Shown piece after piece: positions 45,840 through 56,337 of a stretch of DNA of 64,000 nt. The notes below the pieces were generated by a model that saw nothing but the letters and a program-made list of their open reading frames with translations, was not told where the DNA came from and did not search any database. Location: positions 493,088,263-493,152,262 of the forward strand of contig NC_058524.1 in the NCBI RefSeq assembly GCF_904849725.1, given 5' to 3'. Made by a program: the position numbers and the translations under genes. This stretch comes from Hordeum vulgare subsp. vulgare. Its lineage: Eukaryota; Streptophyta; Magnoliopsida; Poales; Poaceae. Within the stretch, counting starts at the first letter, position 1, and each line of letters begins with the position of its first letter.

Positions 45840-48420
45840 CTACCCTTGACTCTTATCGCTCTTGCATGCGTCGTCTATTATTTTAGCATAGTTCTTAGTC
45901 AAGACCATGTGTCTCACGGAGTCCATGGTAACCTCCGGTCTGTCCTCATGCACAGCCAAGACCATATTCGATGTTTTTGGCCCTAACGCCTCGTCAGCAT
46001 CCCAAGTCCATCGTAGGCATATGAAATGGAGGGGGAAATGCTTTACCGTGTGCACATCTATAATTTTGAGTATGTGGCAGCACACAATCTCGTCCCGTTA
46101 ATACTTGCTGCATTCACAATAGTACTCACCATCATTTATGTTGGCCTTCACAAAGTAGTTTCTTCATTTGTACGGATCTTCGGGTACTGAATTGGACATG
46201 TCCCTCTGATTACACACCTCAAATGTCCATTCGTCAATATGATAAGCGGCATATGAGGAGGACCGCTTTATTTCTTCCTAACCTCCTTGTTTTGTGCTCA
46301 TTAATTTCTCATTTCTTTCTAGTAGTATTTGATTGTTTTATAGTAGGCCACAAATACCAACCATACTAAATTGAACATGACAAACAAAGCATACTACACA
46401 TGGCATGTTTGATTGTTCCGACATGGCAACTATAGTTCATTTCATATGGCAATCAAAGTGTGACACACACGGTAATCATTATGTTTTCTTGCATCTTCTG
46501 CACATGTGAATCTAGCAGGGAAAACATTGCACTTATAGTGCATTCAAGATGGCAAACAAAGTGTAATACACATGTCAATTATGGTTGTTTTAATATGGCA
46601 ACTGCATCTACTTTTCCCATGGCAAACATATGTTCATCCTATATGAAAACTACCTTGGATTCTACATGGCAATTACACTAAATTTCACATGGAAACTACA
46701 TTACATTCAAGATGGCGATCACATTTGCAAAACACACGGCAACTATATAGTTCATTCTACATGGAAACTTCATTCCATTACCCATGGCAAATATATTTGT
46801 TATTTGTTTGTTACTTTTGCAACACATAGCATGCACCATGGTTCTTGCTTTTTCATACCCATTTTTTTAATAAGGATGATGGTGAATGCATTCTGCCATA
46901 CACGTCAAATAAGCCCATACGAGCATACACTTACTTGAAAAAGATTTTGTTGGTGTATATTTTGCTCAACTGCCTCTCCATTGGTAAGTATGTGAACAAT
47001 TTAGGCTGCTTAAGTGTCGTGTTTGCTTCTTTCTACAGCTCCGCACCCAGTATTTTCTGCTGCAAAGTTGTATGTTGCTTGGCAAACTATAGCAATGTGT
47101 TGACAAGGATCGTGTAACGCTTCAAAACATCATTGAAACCCTCACTGCGTTGTGTAGTTTGCATAAATGGATAGAAGCACTGCATAAAGTAGGCTGGCAC
47201 CTAGTACATTCGTTTTTCCCACAGGTTTTGAAGGGTCTCATTGTCCTGAACTTGGTATTTTTCAATCATAGTCATCTATCTCCGTTCAAACTCTTCCACT
47301 ATCCAGATTTGGTCCACGCACAACTCAAATGCCTTATGTAGATCTTGACGGTTAACAAATAATGGCCCCAGAGTCTCTTCTACCTTCCTTATAATATGCC
47401 ACATGCAGTGCATGTGCAGTGCCATGGGGAATACATCATTTATGCCTCCACACATGCTAAAGTCGTGGTCTATTATTATGTTCATTGGAGCAAGTCCATT
47501 CATGCACTCTAAGAAGGTCTTAAACAACCACGTGTAGACATCGATATCTTCATTCGGCACAAGGCCGCAACCGAACTGCAAGGACTGGTTGTGGTTATTT
47601 ATGCCTAAAAATGGAGCACGTGTCATCTTGTACATATTTGTGAGATATGTTGCGTCAAAATAAATGCAGTCACGAAAATGCTTATAGGCTCTCCTTGCTA
47701 CACCATCGACCAAGTACATGTTTCTGATACGGTCCTCATCGTCGAGTCTTATTCTGTAGAAAAATCATGATCTTCTTTTGCTTTCCCTTCGAAGTAGGCA
47801 ATGGTGTCGTCTATGTCAGCTAACTTGCTTTCTCTGTGGTACTTAGCCTTTAGGTTTGTGATGTCTGCTGGTAGGTAGGGCATGCTACCCGGTTTCCCAT
47901 TTTTGCTGTGGATGAGGGACAATATATGGACAATTCTTGAAGTATTGACACTACAATCATACATCAATTTTATAATTTCTTCTCGTGGGAACTGAATCCT
48001 CGTTGGGCGCTCAGAAATTTTTACCAGGTCAAACTTCTTGACCATATCGTGGTTGTGTTCGTCGATAAACTCTATGTCACCAAGATCCATTTACATTTAG
48101 CCTCATTCTGGCAGTGCATTGTGTCTTGAGAATGATACCTCTTCTCCGTTCTCGGACGACTGGCACAACACCTTTAACTTTCTTGTTCTTTCGTGCCTTG
48201 TAGCATCTCAGCTCACCTGTGATGTACTCTCTAGTTTTTTCTAGTTTCCTATGGTACTCTGTGTTCACACGAAGCCATGGAACAACGTGTAACTCCGATA
48301 GTATTTCTTGGCATCTTCAAATAAACTAAATCTCTGTCCAAGGTAAGGTGGTTGAGTTGGCATGAATTCTGACGGACCCTCTTCTTCTTCCTCATCATTT
48401 CGTCATCAATTTCCTCATTC
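45840..48420 (-). pseudogene. FAR1-related / MULE transposase pseudogene
   Basis: This is the remains of a FAR1/FHY3-type protein derived from Mutator-like transposase. N-terminus: FAR1 DNA-binding region around 48420-47990 (LGQRFSLFEDAKKYYRSY, RRRGIILKTQCTARM, DEHNHDMVKKFDL). MULE transposase core at 47760-47117 (VDGVARRAYKHFRDCIYFDA, GINNHNQSLQFGCGL, WLFKTFLECMNG). SWIM zinc finger near 46130-46050 (ECSKY, CCHILKII). C-terminus at 45840-46040 (WTWDADEALGPKTSN, RPEVTMDSVRHMVLTKNYAK). Frameshifts lie near 48085 and 47758, and in-frame stops at 46164-46166 and 46098-46100. A non-coding block with ATGGCAA repeats (about 46390-47116) replaces roughly 100 residues. It could not make a working protein. 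Confidence 0.88.
46376..46800 (+). repeat. Cluster of ATGGCAA motifs inside the MULE transposase gene
   Basis: About fifteen near-copies of 'acatggcaact', 'ccatggcaaat' and similar lie 20-40 bp apart, between the transposase core and the SWIM finger. It is either a motif-rich intron or an insertion. Confidence 0.75.
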
Positions 48421-48679
48421 ACTTATGTATTGGTGGATGTTTCTTCTATTTGTACGTTGCTTGTGATAGTGAGCACATGTGTGTTTGTCATCGTTGCTGC
48501 AACGATGGCAAGTTCTGACACTGACTCTGCATTGTTGGTGATAGGCTAGCTGACCGACTCGTGGAGGGATCCCTCTGTGTGCTGCGAGGTGCCCGTAGCA
48601 GATGTAGGTGGGACGCGGTTGAATGTAGTCAAAACTCCTGTATTTTTTATCAAGTACGTATGTAATCAATATTTTTGAG

Positions 48680-49010
48680 TGGCAACTTTTTATGATCTAT
48701 ATGGCAACTGAAGTTGACCATGCATGGGTGATGTACTAAATTAAGGCGTGGCAACTTAGTTGTTCACATATGGAAAATGCATCTTATAAATTATGGCAAC
48801 TGTAGTTGACTAGGCATGGCAACTGTAGTTGACCACATATGTCCATCACAGCTATTAAGACATGGAAGCGCAACTAATAAATCATGTCAATTGAAGTTGA
48901 CCAAGCATGGCAACTGCCGGTGGACAGTCTTGACAATTGTGATTCAACCAAGATAGCAACTGCAGTTGTCCATAGATGGAAAATGCAATTGACCATGCAT
49001 GGGAAGTGTA
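48680..49010 (+). repeat. Cluster of ATGGCAACTG motifs upstream of the MULE gene
   Basis: About ten copies of 'atggcaactgtagttgac' and variants, 20-40 bp apart, lie just upstream of the FAR1-like pseudogene (which reads leftward). Confidence 0.78.
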
Positions 49011-50603
49011 GTTGATCACAAAATGCTAAACTAGAACTACATATTTTGTAATTGCGATACTAGTTTTCGATGCAAATTTAAGTTATTTCATTTGTCAACC
49101 CATGGTAATTGCTACATGCTTTCTTAGTTTCCTTTGATACATTGTGCGTGTGAGCAATTTTTTTATGCCTTGCATGCGTAAGATGTTGATGGTGGGTCTA
49201 CCATTGCCAGTTGTTGCCACGCGCTACATGGCGTTCATGCGTTACGAAAAATTGTAAGTTTGATAGCTCATTGTCTATGTTGCTCTTTTTACTGTTTGTT
49301 GATTTCAGATTTTTGTTGTCCTGCTTCTTATTGTCACATTACTTTATTCGCATGATTTTCCTATACACAATACCTTGATTTGCCGTATGTGCTCCTTGTA
49401 GTTGGTCTCCTGCATGTGTAGTATCGGTAGCTCCTTGTGGTGCAACTTGCCACGGGACTCCCAACGGTGTGGTTGTATCGTAAGACCCTGCAAACATGTC
49501 AACATAAACATAAAACATATGCCATCTTATTTCTACAAACATGGCAAATTGGACTTTTTGTCTTCGTGTATCCTACTCTTGTTTGTGTATTGTTGTAATG
49601 ATGGTAGCAATGGACCTGCTCAAATGAGTTCATTGTATCCTAGCGCATTCCAAGGGGGAGCTTGTGGCTGTCCGAAAAACCAAGGATTAGACCCATCTCC
49701 GGGATCCATTTGCTTCTTCCCATGTTTTTCAACTTCTATAGAATAATCAACCACGGTATGCATGAGTATGCATTATTGATCCCATACTCTTTTGTTAGTT
49801 CAACTAAAAGAGACATGACAACCTTTGTTGCCATATAAAACAGAGGTCGTTTATCTAAAAGAGACATGGCAATCATGGTATGAATGATCAATCCCATGTT
49901 TTTAACTCTTGTAGAATGATCAATCTCGTTTAACTAAAAGAGACATGGCATGCATCCCTAGCATAGAATGGCAATTAAAACAGTAAAGTCATCCATCTTT
50001 TGACAATGCAACCTTCTGCATACATACATAATTTTGTGGATGACCAGCATTGGTAGAGTGTCATGGCAACTCACATGAAGTATTGACGGCAATTTTCACT
50101 GTAATTACATGGCAAGTATTATTTTTATGCACTTGGTGGCAAGAACTTCTATAACCGTGCGGCAACTAACAGCAAAGATGGGCGGCAATTTTTTCCACGA
50201 TCCCCTAATGAAAAACTATGCGTTCACTTTTCCCTCCCCATTACCCCCCCCCCCCCCTCCCCCTTCCCGACCTTCCCTTGATTCTCACTGCATCCGACCT
50301 CCCCGGCAAGTCCAAAGTTCCAAAGATGCAGATCATATACTTTTGTGGCTTGTCATATACTTTAGGGTGTAAACGACATGAATTTAGACTTGAGGGTTTG
50401 ATTCGCCGAACCTTTATGAATTCAGGGTTTAAAATGAACTTTTTCCATTTTTTAGCCACACTTTGTGTGTGGCCTATACTTTTGTGGCTTGTCACATTCA
50501 AAATTAGTCACAAACAGCCTCTTAAACTTGTCATCTGTAACTTGGTACGATGAAAATACACAAATGGGATACAGATTTATGTCCGTTCACCAGCAGTCCA
50601 GCA

Positions 50604-52273
50604 TCACAATTCGCAATTCACAAAACTACCGTCGTCTACAGTTGGCGCGCCGCCAAAATACGGCATGCCCCTCTGCCGCAGCTGCAAGGCCTCCTCCGCC
50701 GTCGCCGCCCTCCCGTCGAAAGCCCCCGCGTCACCATCCTCCACCGGCAGGCCCTGTTTCAGCCGCCCAAGCCTGCGGGCGTGCAGCACCTGCGCCGCCA
50801 CGACCGGCAGCCGCGCGGCCTCGTACTCGGCCAGAGCGCGCGGCGGCGGCGTGTCCCCCCACCTCCCGAGGCACTCCCCGAGCACGCGGGCGTCGTGGAC
50901 GGACATGTTGGTGCTCCGCAGCCCGTGCGGGGTGGTCGGGTGCGCAGCGTCGCCGACCAGCGCCACGCTGCCGCCCGCCCACGACAGCCGCGGCAGCGGG
51001 TCCGCGTCGTAGATCACGTTCACGAACGGTTCTGCCGTTTCCCTGATCAGCCGCGCCAGCTCCGGCGACCAGACGCGCTCGGCGTCGTCCTGCATCCCTG
51101 CCAGCGTGGCGTCGCTCACCTTCATCGTCACGGAGCTCCCCTGTTGATTAGCCACACCCCGACCGATCGCTCAGCCCGTCAGAGAAACACATCATCAGTG
51201 GTTCGCAACTGGAGAAGCAGACAAGCGATCGCCATTACCGTGAGCTCTGGCTCTGGGCCGTTGATGTACCATAGCCAGTTGAGCCTATTCCCTGGCAACT
51301 CGTAGAGCACGGCGTGAGTCTTTTCGGCCAGATCGAAGTACAGGCAGCTGCCGAGCTCTGGGTACGCTCTTCGGATGCCGGCGACGATATCAGAGCTTTC
51401 CTTCCCGGTGAAATCGAACACCCCTCGCCATGCGCAGTACCCGGAGTACCTGCACATTGGCCGCAAAAACAAGAAATGGTGTCGTCCGTGATGAACCAAT
51501 GTCCTAAAAACGAGCTGATCAACTAGTGGAAATGTTCGATGCAAATGCTCATATGTGAGACATGTAAGTAACTGTCAGATCATAAGTGTCGAAGAGGTCT
51601 GTAACTCACCTGAGCTTGAGGTCAGGGAGGAAGCGCCGGCGGATCGAGGACGTGCAGCCATCCGCCGCGACCAGCAAATCCCCGGCGACCTCCACCGTTT
51701 CGCCGGTGCCGAGCACGCGAGCCGTCGCGAGGACCCCGCCGCGTTTGCCGCCATCGCCGTCCGAGCCACAAACCTCGAACGAAAGGAACTGGTGGCCCCA
51801 GCGCACGGTCACCGCGGCCGGCAGGGCATCGTGAAGCCGCCGGTGCAGCTCGCCCCAGTGCGCCGCGCGGAAGTTGAAGCCCTCGTCCCTCGTCAGCGCC
51901 CGCGCCGCCTTCGTCTCGCTGTCCGTTGCCCTGTTCTGCGGCAGCAACAGGGGCACTCAACCCATGCCCACAATAAATAAAATAAAACAAAGGAAGAAGC
52001 CAAGCTTTGCGATTTACTGGGGAGGACGGACGGGCTTACCAGGTCGACGGCGAGCGGCAGCGTGGCCGCGTCGAGACCCCACCGGGGGATCCAGCGGGCG
52101 AGGGTCTCCATAGACTGCGCATCCAAGCCGAGCCCGGCGCCCGTGCCGCCTCCGGCCGCCGGCCCCGCCGCCTTCTCCAACACCACCGCCTTCCACCCCG
52201 CCCCCGCCGCCGCGTGCGCGCAGGCCAGGCCCGCCACGCTCCCTCCCACCACGACGGCCACCCGCTCACCCAT
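50604..52273 (-). CDS. FAD-dependent monooxygenase (PHBH/UbiH-type fold)
   Basis: Single-component flavoprotein of the FAD_binding_3 family that would use NAD(P)H and oxygen to hydroxylate or epoxidise an unknown substrate. Exons on the minus strand: 52273-52040, 51935-51610, 51449-51239 and 51140-50604, giving 435 residues; all introns are GT-AG and in phase. Rossmann FAD site GGSVAG (residues 10-15) with acidic end VVLEK; DG motif LLVAADGCTSSIRR with D170-G171; GD motif VALVGDAAHPTTPHG with GDAAHP at 320-325. The usual GQGxN after the GD motif is replaced by GLRSTN, which is worth noting. There is no clear transit peptide. It resembles plant proteins of the Arabidopsis At5g11330 type (from memory) rather than zeaxanthin epoxidase. 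It is divergent to the PPR gene. Confidence 0.92.
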
Positions 52274-52416
52274 CTCACTAAAGGAGAGCCACCGTTTCTC
52301 CCGACTCCGCGAGGCTTCTTTCTTATCGCTCACTGCTATCGGCACACGGCACCTGGCTAAAAAACTATTCCATCTTGGCCGGCCCACGCGTCCCGCGTCG
52401 CCGCCACACGCCCAGG
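52274..52416. promoter_or_regulatory. Short bidirectional promoter interval
   Basis: Only 143 bp separate the start codons of the monooxygenase (-) and the PPR gene (+). The interval must contain both leaders and at least part of both promoters. I see no canonical TATA box on either strand, typical of shared housekeeping promoters in plants. Confidence 0.55.
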
Positions 52417-54000
52417 ATGGCGCCGGCGTGCCACCGCGGCATGCCGCTGCGCGAGTGCAACCTGCTGATCAGGACCCTCGCGAGGCGCAGCAGCCACGCC
52501 GACGTCATGGCGGTCTACTATGACCTCCGCGAGCGCGGCCTCGTCGCCGACAGCTTCACCTACCCATTCGTGCTCAGGGCCATCGGTGCCCTCCAGATAT
52601 CGGTCGAGGGACGCAAGGCGCACGCGGCGACCCTCAAGACCGGTTTCCGGTGGGACGCCTACACCGCGAGCTCGCTCATGGACATGTACACGATGCTGGG
52701 CCGTCTGGAAGCCGCGCGGAAGGTGTTCGACGAAATGCCGCAGAGGGCGGTGGTGGTGTGGAATATGATGCTCAGGTGCTATGTCAGGTGCGGCCGAAAC
52801 ACAGAAGCGGTTGCTTTGGCTGAGGAGATGGAAAGGGGCCGTCTCACACCGGATAGGGTCACGTTGTTGACCGCACTGACCGCGTGCTCCAGAGCCGGTG
52901 ACCTGAGCTTAGGAAGGAAGATTCATGCCTATATGGATGGAGTCACTGGGTTCAGCCTCCCAGTTGCAAATGCACTGCTGGACATGTACGTCAAGAATGG
53001 TTGCTTGGAAGAGGCGGTGAACCTGTTCGAGAAAATGCCGTCGAGGAACGTCGTTTCTTGGACTACACTTGTGTCGGGTTATGCCTTTGCCGGACAGGTG
53101 GACAAGGCCAGACTACTCTTCCACCAGTGCACAGAGAAGGATCTAATTATGTGGACTGCTATGATCAACGCGTATGCACAACACGGATGCTTCATCGAGG
53201 CATTGTCGTTGTTTCGAGACATGCAGATGCATCAAATTGAGCCGGACAGGTTCACTGTGGTCACTCTCCTAACATGCTGTGCTAATCTTGGCGCGCTTGA
53301 TCAAGGTCAATTGATCCACCAGTTTGCTGAAGGTAGGAACATGAAGCTTGATGCAGTTCTTGGCACGGCGTTGATTGACATGTATGCCAAGTGTGGGCAT
53401 GTAGAGAAGTCGGTGGAGGTCTTTGAACGAATGGAAGGCAGAGATACTAAAGCCTGGACTGCCATTATCTGCGGCCTGGCCACAAATGGTCAGGCAGGTA
53501 GAGCCCTCGAATTGTTTGAGGATATGGAGAGGAGCGAAGCCAAGCCTGACAGTGTTACCTTCATTGGGGTGCTGAGTGCATGTTGCCATGGTGGCTTGGT
53601 TGATGAAGGGCGGAAACAGTTTCGTGCTATGAAGGAGGTTTATCGGATACGTCCAAGAGTTGAACATTATAGTTGCCTTGTCAATCTTTTAGGTCGTGCT
53701 GGTCAACTTGATGAAGCTGAGAAGTTGATCAAGAGTATACCAATTAACAAGGACGCTATGCCACTGTTTGGTGCACTCATCACTGCTTGCAAGGCTCAAG
53801 GCAATGTCAAGATGAGCGAAAGACTGACGAAACGTATAGGCAAGCAAGGCTACCAAATTCCTGATGTGAATTTGCTCATGTCTAATGTGTATGCAACTGC
53901 AAGTCGATGGGAGGATGTAGTAAGAGTAAGGAGTAAGATGGCACACCCCAGTGTCAAGAAAAATGCAGGGTGCAGCTTGATCGAGGTGAAGGGATACTGA
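52417..54000 (+). CDS. Pentatricopeptide repeat protein, PLS class with E domain
   Basis: RNA-binding protein expected to act in mitochondria or chloroplasts, usually in site-specific C-to-U editing. It is an intronless 527-residue frame, as is normal for this family. The chosen start is the ATG at 52417; the frame is open upstream but has only a TTG at 52375. About ten PPR repeats of alternating P, L and S type follow, with typical cores such as ALLDMYVKNGCLEEAVNLF, NVVSWTTLVSGYAFAG, ALIDMYAKCGHVEKSVEVF and SCLVNLLGRAGQLDEAEKL. The C-terminus has an E motif (ALITACKAQGNVKMSERL, NVYATASRWEDVVRVRSKM) and ends with CSLIEVKGY at the start of E+. There is no DYW deaminase, so it would need a partner in trans. 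The N-terminus is basic, compatible with organelle import. Confidence 0.95.
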   Translation: MAPACHRGMPLRECNLLIRTLARRSSHADVMAVYYDLRERGLVADSFTYPFVLRAIGALQISVEGRKAHAATLKTGFRWDAYTASSLMDMYTMLGRLEAARKVFDEMPQRAVVVWNMMLRCYVRCGRNTEAVALAEEMERGRLTPDRVTLLTALTACSRAGDLSLGRKIHAYMDGVTGFSLPVANALLDMYVKNGCLEEAVNLFEKMPSRNVVSWTTLVSGYAFAGQVDKARLLFHQCTEKDLIMWTAMINAYAQHGCFIEALSLFRDMQMHQIEPDRFTVVTLLTCCANLGALDQGQLIHQFAEGRNMKLDAVLGTALIDMYAKCGHVEKSVEVFERMEGRDTKAWTAIICGLATNGQAGRALELFEDMERSEAKPDSVTFIGVLSACCHGGLVDEGRKQFRAMKEVYRIRPRVEHYSCLVNLLGRAGQLDEAEKLIKSIPINKDAMPLFGALITACKAQGNVKMSERLTKRIGKQGYQIPDVNLLMSNVYATASRWEDVVRVRSKMAHPSVKKNAGCSLIEVKGY

Positions 54001-55557
54001 AAATGGCAGTTAGCACTTGCACATCTAGTGCTTCAACATAGGAATGGCTAAAACATCAATTAGTCTGAGTAATTTTTCCTAGAGTTGACCACATTGATAT
54101 AACCAAAATATTCTGATCAATTCAGTTGTGGTCACTCAGTTCATTAACAATTAAAAAGGTGCCCAAAATTCCACCTGTTTTTCACCTCCTAGAGACCTCC
54201 AGACTAAAATTTTCCGAACTGAGGTATTCAAATGTACGGTCTTCTGCAGTTAGTTGGTTTGATCATCGATAACGATCACTACTTAGTTCCAGGAACCGAT
54301 CGCAGGTATGGTCCACACTACACAGTTTCAGGTTAGTGGAGCTAGTTTCTTCCTAGTGTTTTGTTCGCGAGCTACCTCTTCTAGCTGTTATTAATTTGTT
54401 TGAACATGTTCAGCGAGACTTGTCAAATTACTATTTATTTAACTCCTACAGTGAAACAATATACATTTCTGAAAACAAATAAATGAAGGTTAGTTACCAA
54501 GTCATTAGTATCTTTCACCTATTTCTGTTGCAGATGAATATACCTATGAGCTAATATGCACCTTGACACTAATAATAATGTATCAAATTCTAGTGTGACC
54601 ATTTGTAATCTTATCATGAGACCGTATAACACTGGCCGTTTAATCGACTAGCTAATACTTGGCTTGCACTAGTTGATGGATTTCAGCCCGAACTGACCAA
54701 CACTCGGAATTTCAGTGACCATGATCCAGTACATTATCTTCAGAAGGTTGTTCAGGATGTCACATAAGTTGGCTGCCTCACAACATGTTAAAACACCTCT
54801 TGTAAGTCTAATATCAATTCAAGCCACTGTTTGGGTTCGGTGAATTAACTAAACAAGAATTTAGTTTACCATACAAGGCAAAATTCAAGGCTTGTAGCTG
54901 ATGACAATATAGCAATTTTCTGTCTGTATTTGCATTTTCAGTTGCTTTGTTCATTTCATACTTTTGGTTGTACCTATGTGGAAGAAAATCAGAATGACAC
55001 TCCATAAACTGATAGCTTTCTTTCTTTTTCATGAAGGTAACCTGCTAGTATTGCCTATTGCCTTCATTCTGTATGGATATTTCAGTTACGGATAACTTTA
55101 ATTACGATACAATAAAGAAAGCCCTGTTAAGTCCGTTGATAACAACACCTAGGAAATATTATGGTTCCAGCCCCAAAAATAGCAGTACAAATAGCCATAA
55201 AAAGGGTATTGTTTTGTTTCCAAAATATTGATACAAAATCAACCTATCATAGAGTAACCCATAAACAAAAAATGCAAACGTATGTGCAAAATTTCAGAGC
55301 ATTATACATTTACATGTATCATGCAGAAAAAAGACAAATACACATTTTTAAATGGGCCTTTTATTTTTGTTGTTGGGCCAGAATTGTTTTTTGTACAGCC
55401 TACAAATCGCAACATTTTTAGACGAAATTTAACACGTTCTTGCGGAATACATGTATGTTTTCATGATTTTTTCAGATTCTTTTTAAACTTTAAAATATGC
55501 TTATCGTTATAATCTCATTATTCAGAATGATATTTCAGGGGTACTTTATTTTATCAT
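54001..55557. other. Intergenic region between PPR and Argonaute genes
   Basis: 3' flank of the PPR gene and low-copy AT-rich sequence. I see no gene, tRNA or clear transposon. The two flanking genes are convergent. Confidence 0.4.
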
Positions 55558-55615
55558 ACTCCCTTCATCCCATAATATAAGAGCATTTTTTACACTACAT
55601 CCTATAGAGTAGGGC
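55558..55615. mobile_element. Stowaway MITE fragment (left half)
   Basis: TACTCCCTTCATCCCATAAT and following bases match the left half of a common Triticeae Stowaway MITE. The matching right half is absent, apparently disrupted by the next element. Confidence 0.6.
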
Positions 55616-55620
55616 GTTTT

Positions 55621-55965
55621 GGAGCTCGGGCTCCATGGCACCGTTTATTTTTGAGAAAATTCAAAATTCATTTTTTTTGTTTTAAAAACATCTGAAAAAA
55701 ATACGCAAGTACACAAGGATGAAATGTATATGTGTGCAAAAATTTAAGATGAAATACCTTAAGATGCGATATGTGCAAAAAAAACAAATTTATGGACTTT
55801 TGGGATGAATAGTATGATGTGTTAAAAAGCGACAAATTTGTCTTTTTTGCACAGACGTCGTTTCAACTTATTTTGTTCTAAAAATTTGCACACATTTGTA
55901 TTATGCTTCCATGTATACTCTTTTGGGGGTTTCAAAAACAGGGTGCCATGGACCCCAGCTCCGAT
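55621..55965. mobile_element. Inverted-repeat MITE, possibly Mutator-like
   Basis: Terminal repeats: GGAGCTCGGGCTCCATGGCA at left, GGAGCTGGGGTCCATGGCAC as reverse complement of the right. The flanks GGGCGTTTT (55612-55620) and AGGCATTTT (55966-55974) could be a decayed 9-bp TSD. Non-coding. Confidence 0.65.
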
Positions 55966-56337
55966 AGGCATTTTTGCATCCTACATCTATACTCTTTGAT
56001 TATGTTTTATGGAGATGTTCGGTATTATTGTCATGGGAAAGCATCAGAGCAACCATATCAGAAGCAGTGGTCAGAAGCATGCAAGCCAGTTATGCTGGCG
56101 AATTTAAACGTTACTACTCAGGAACTGGATGGCATCTGGCCCAAGCAAGAACTACTATTATACATGCTTTCTGAGTACTTTACAGAGGCAGTCGAGAGAT
56201 AGTTCAGGGGTCCAAAATGCAGAAATGTTCTTCTCTTCTCTTCTCTTCCTTTCCAGGAGAAATCTAACCTAACCCTCTACTGCTAAATTCTACAGTGTTA
56301 GGCACATAACTGTGAGTAGTTAAAACTAGTCCCTCTG

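Larger units (their letters stand above)
43357..50210 (-). mobile_element. FAR1/MULE-type DNA transposon remnant with dispersed ATGGCAA motifs
   Basis: The region is unified by a broken FAR1/MULE transposase gene (45840-48420, minus strand) and by dozens of copies of (a/c)ATGGCAA(c/t)T or close variants, mostly on the plus strand. These occur at 43357-43580, 46376-46800, 48680-49010 and 49530-50190. A solo LTR inserted at 44130-45720. I could not find terminal inverted repeats, so the limits are only where the motif begins and ends. It may be more than one element. Confidence 0.5.

Noticed and set aside
50241..50270. C-rich run as a regulatory or structural element
   Set aside because: Simple homopolymer-like tract at the edge of a decayed transposon; nothing supports a G-quadruplex role beyond composition.
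50465..51305. Long plus-strand frames opposite the monooxygenase last exon
   Set aside because: Antisense shadows; the minus-strand exon chain has conserved FAD motifs and consistent splice sites.
52375..52416. Upstream TTG start for the PPR gene
   Set aside because: TTG is not a normal plant start; the ATG at 52417 gives a complete protein.
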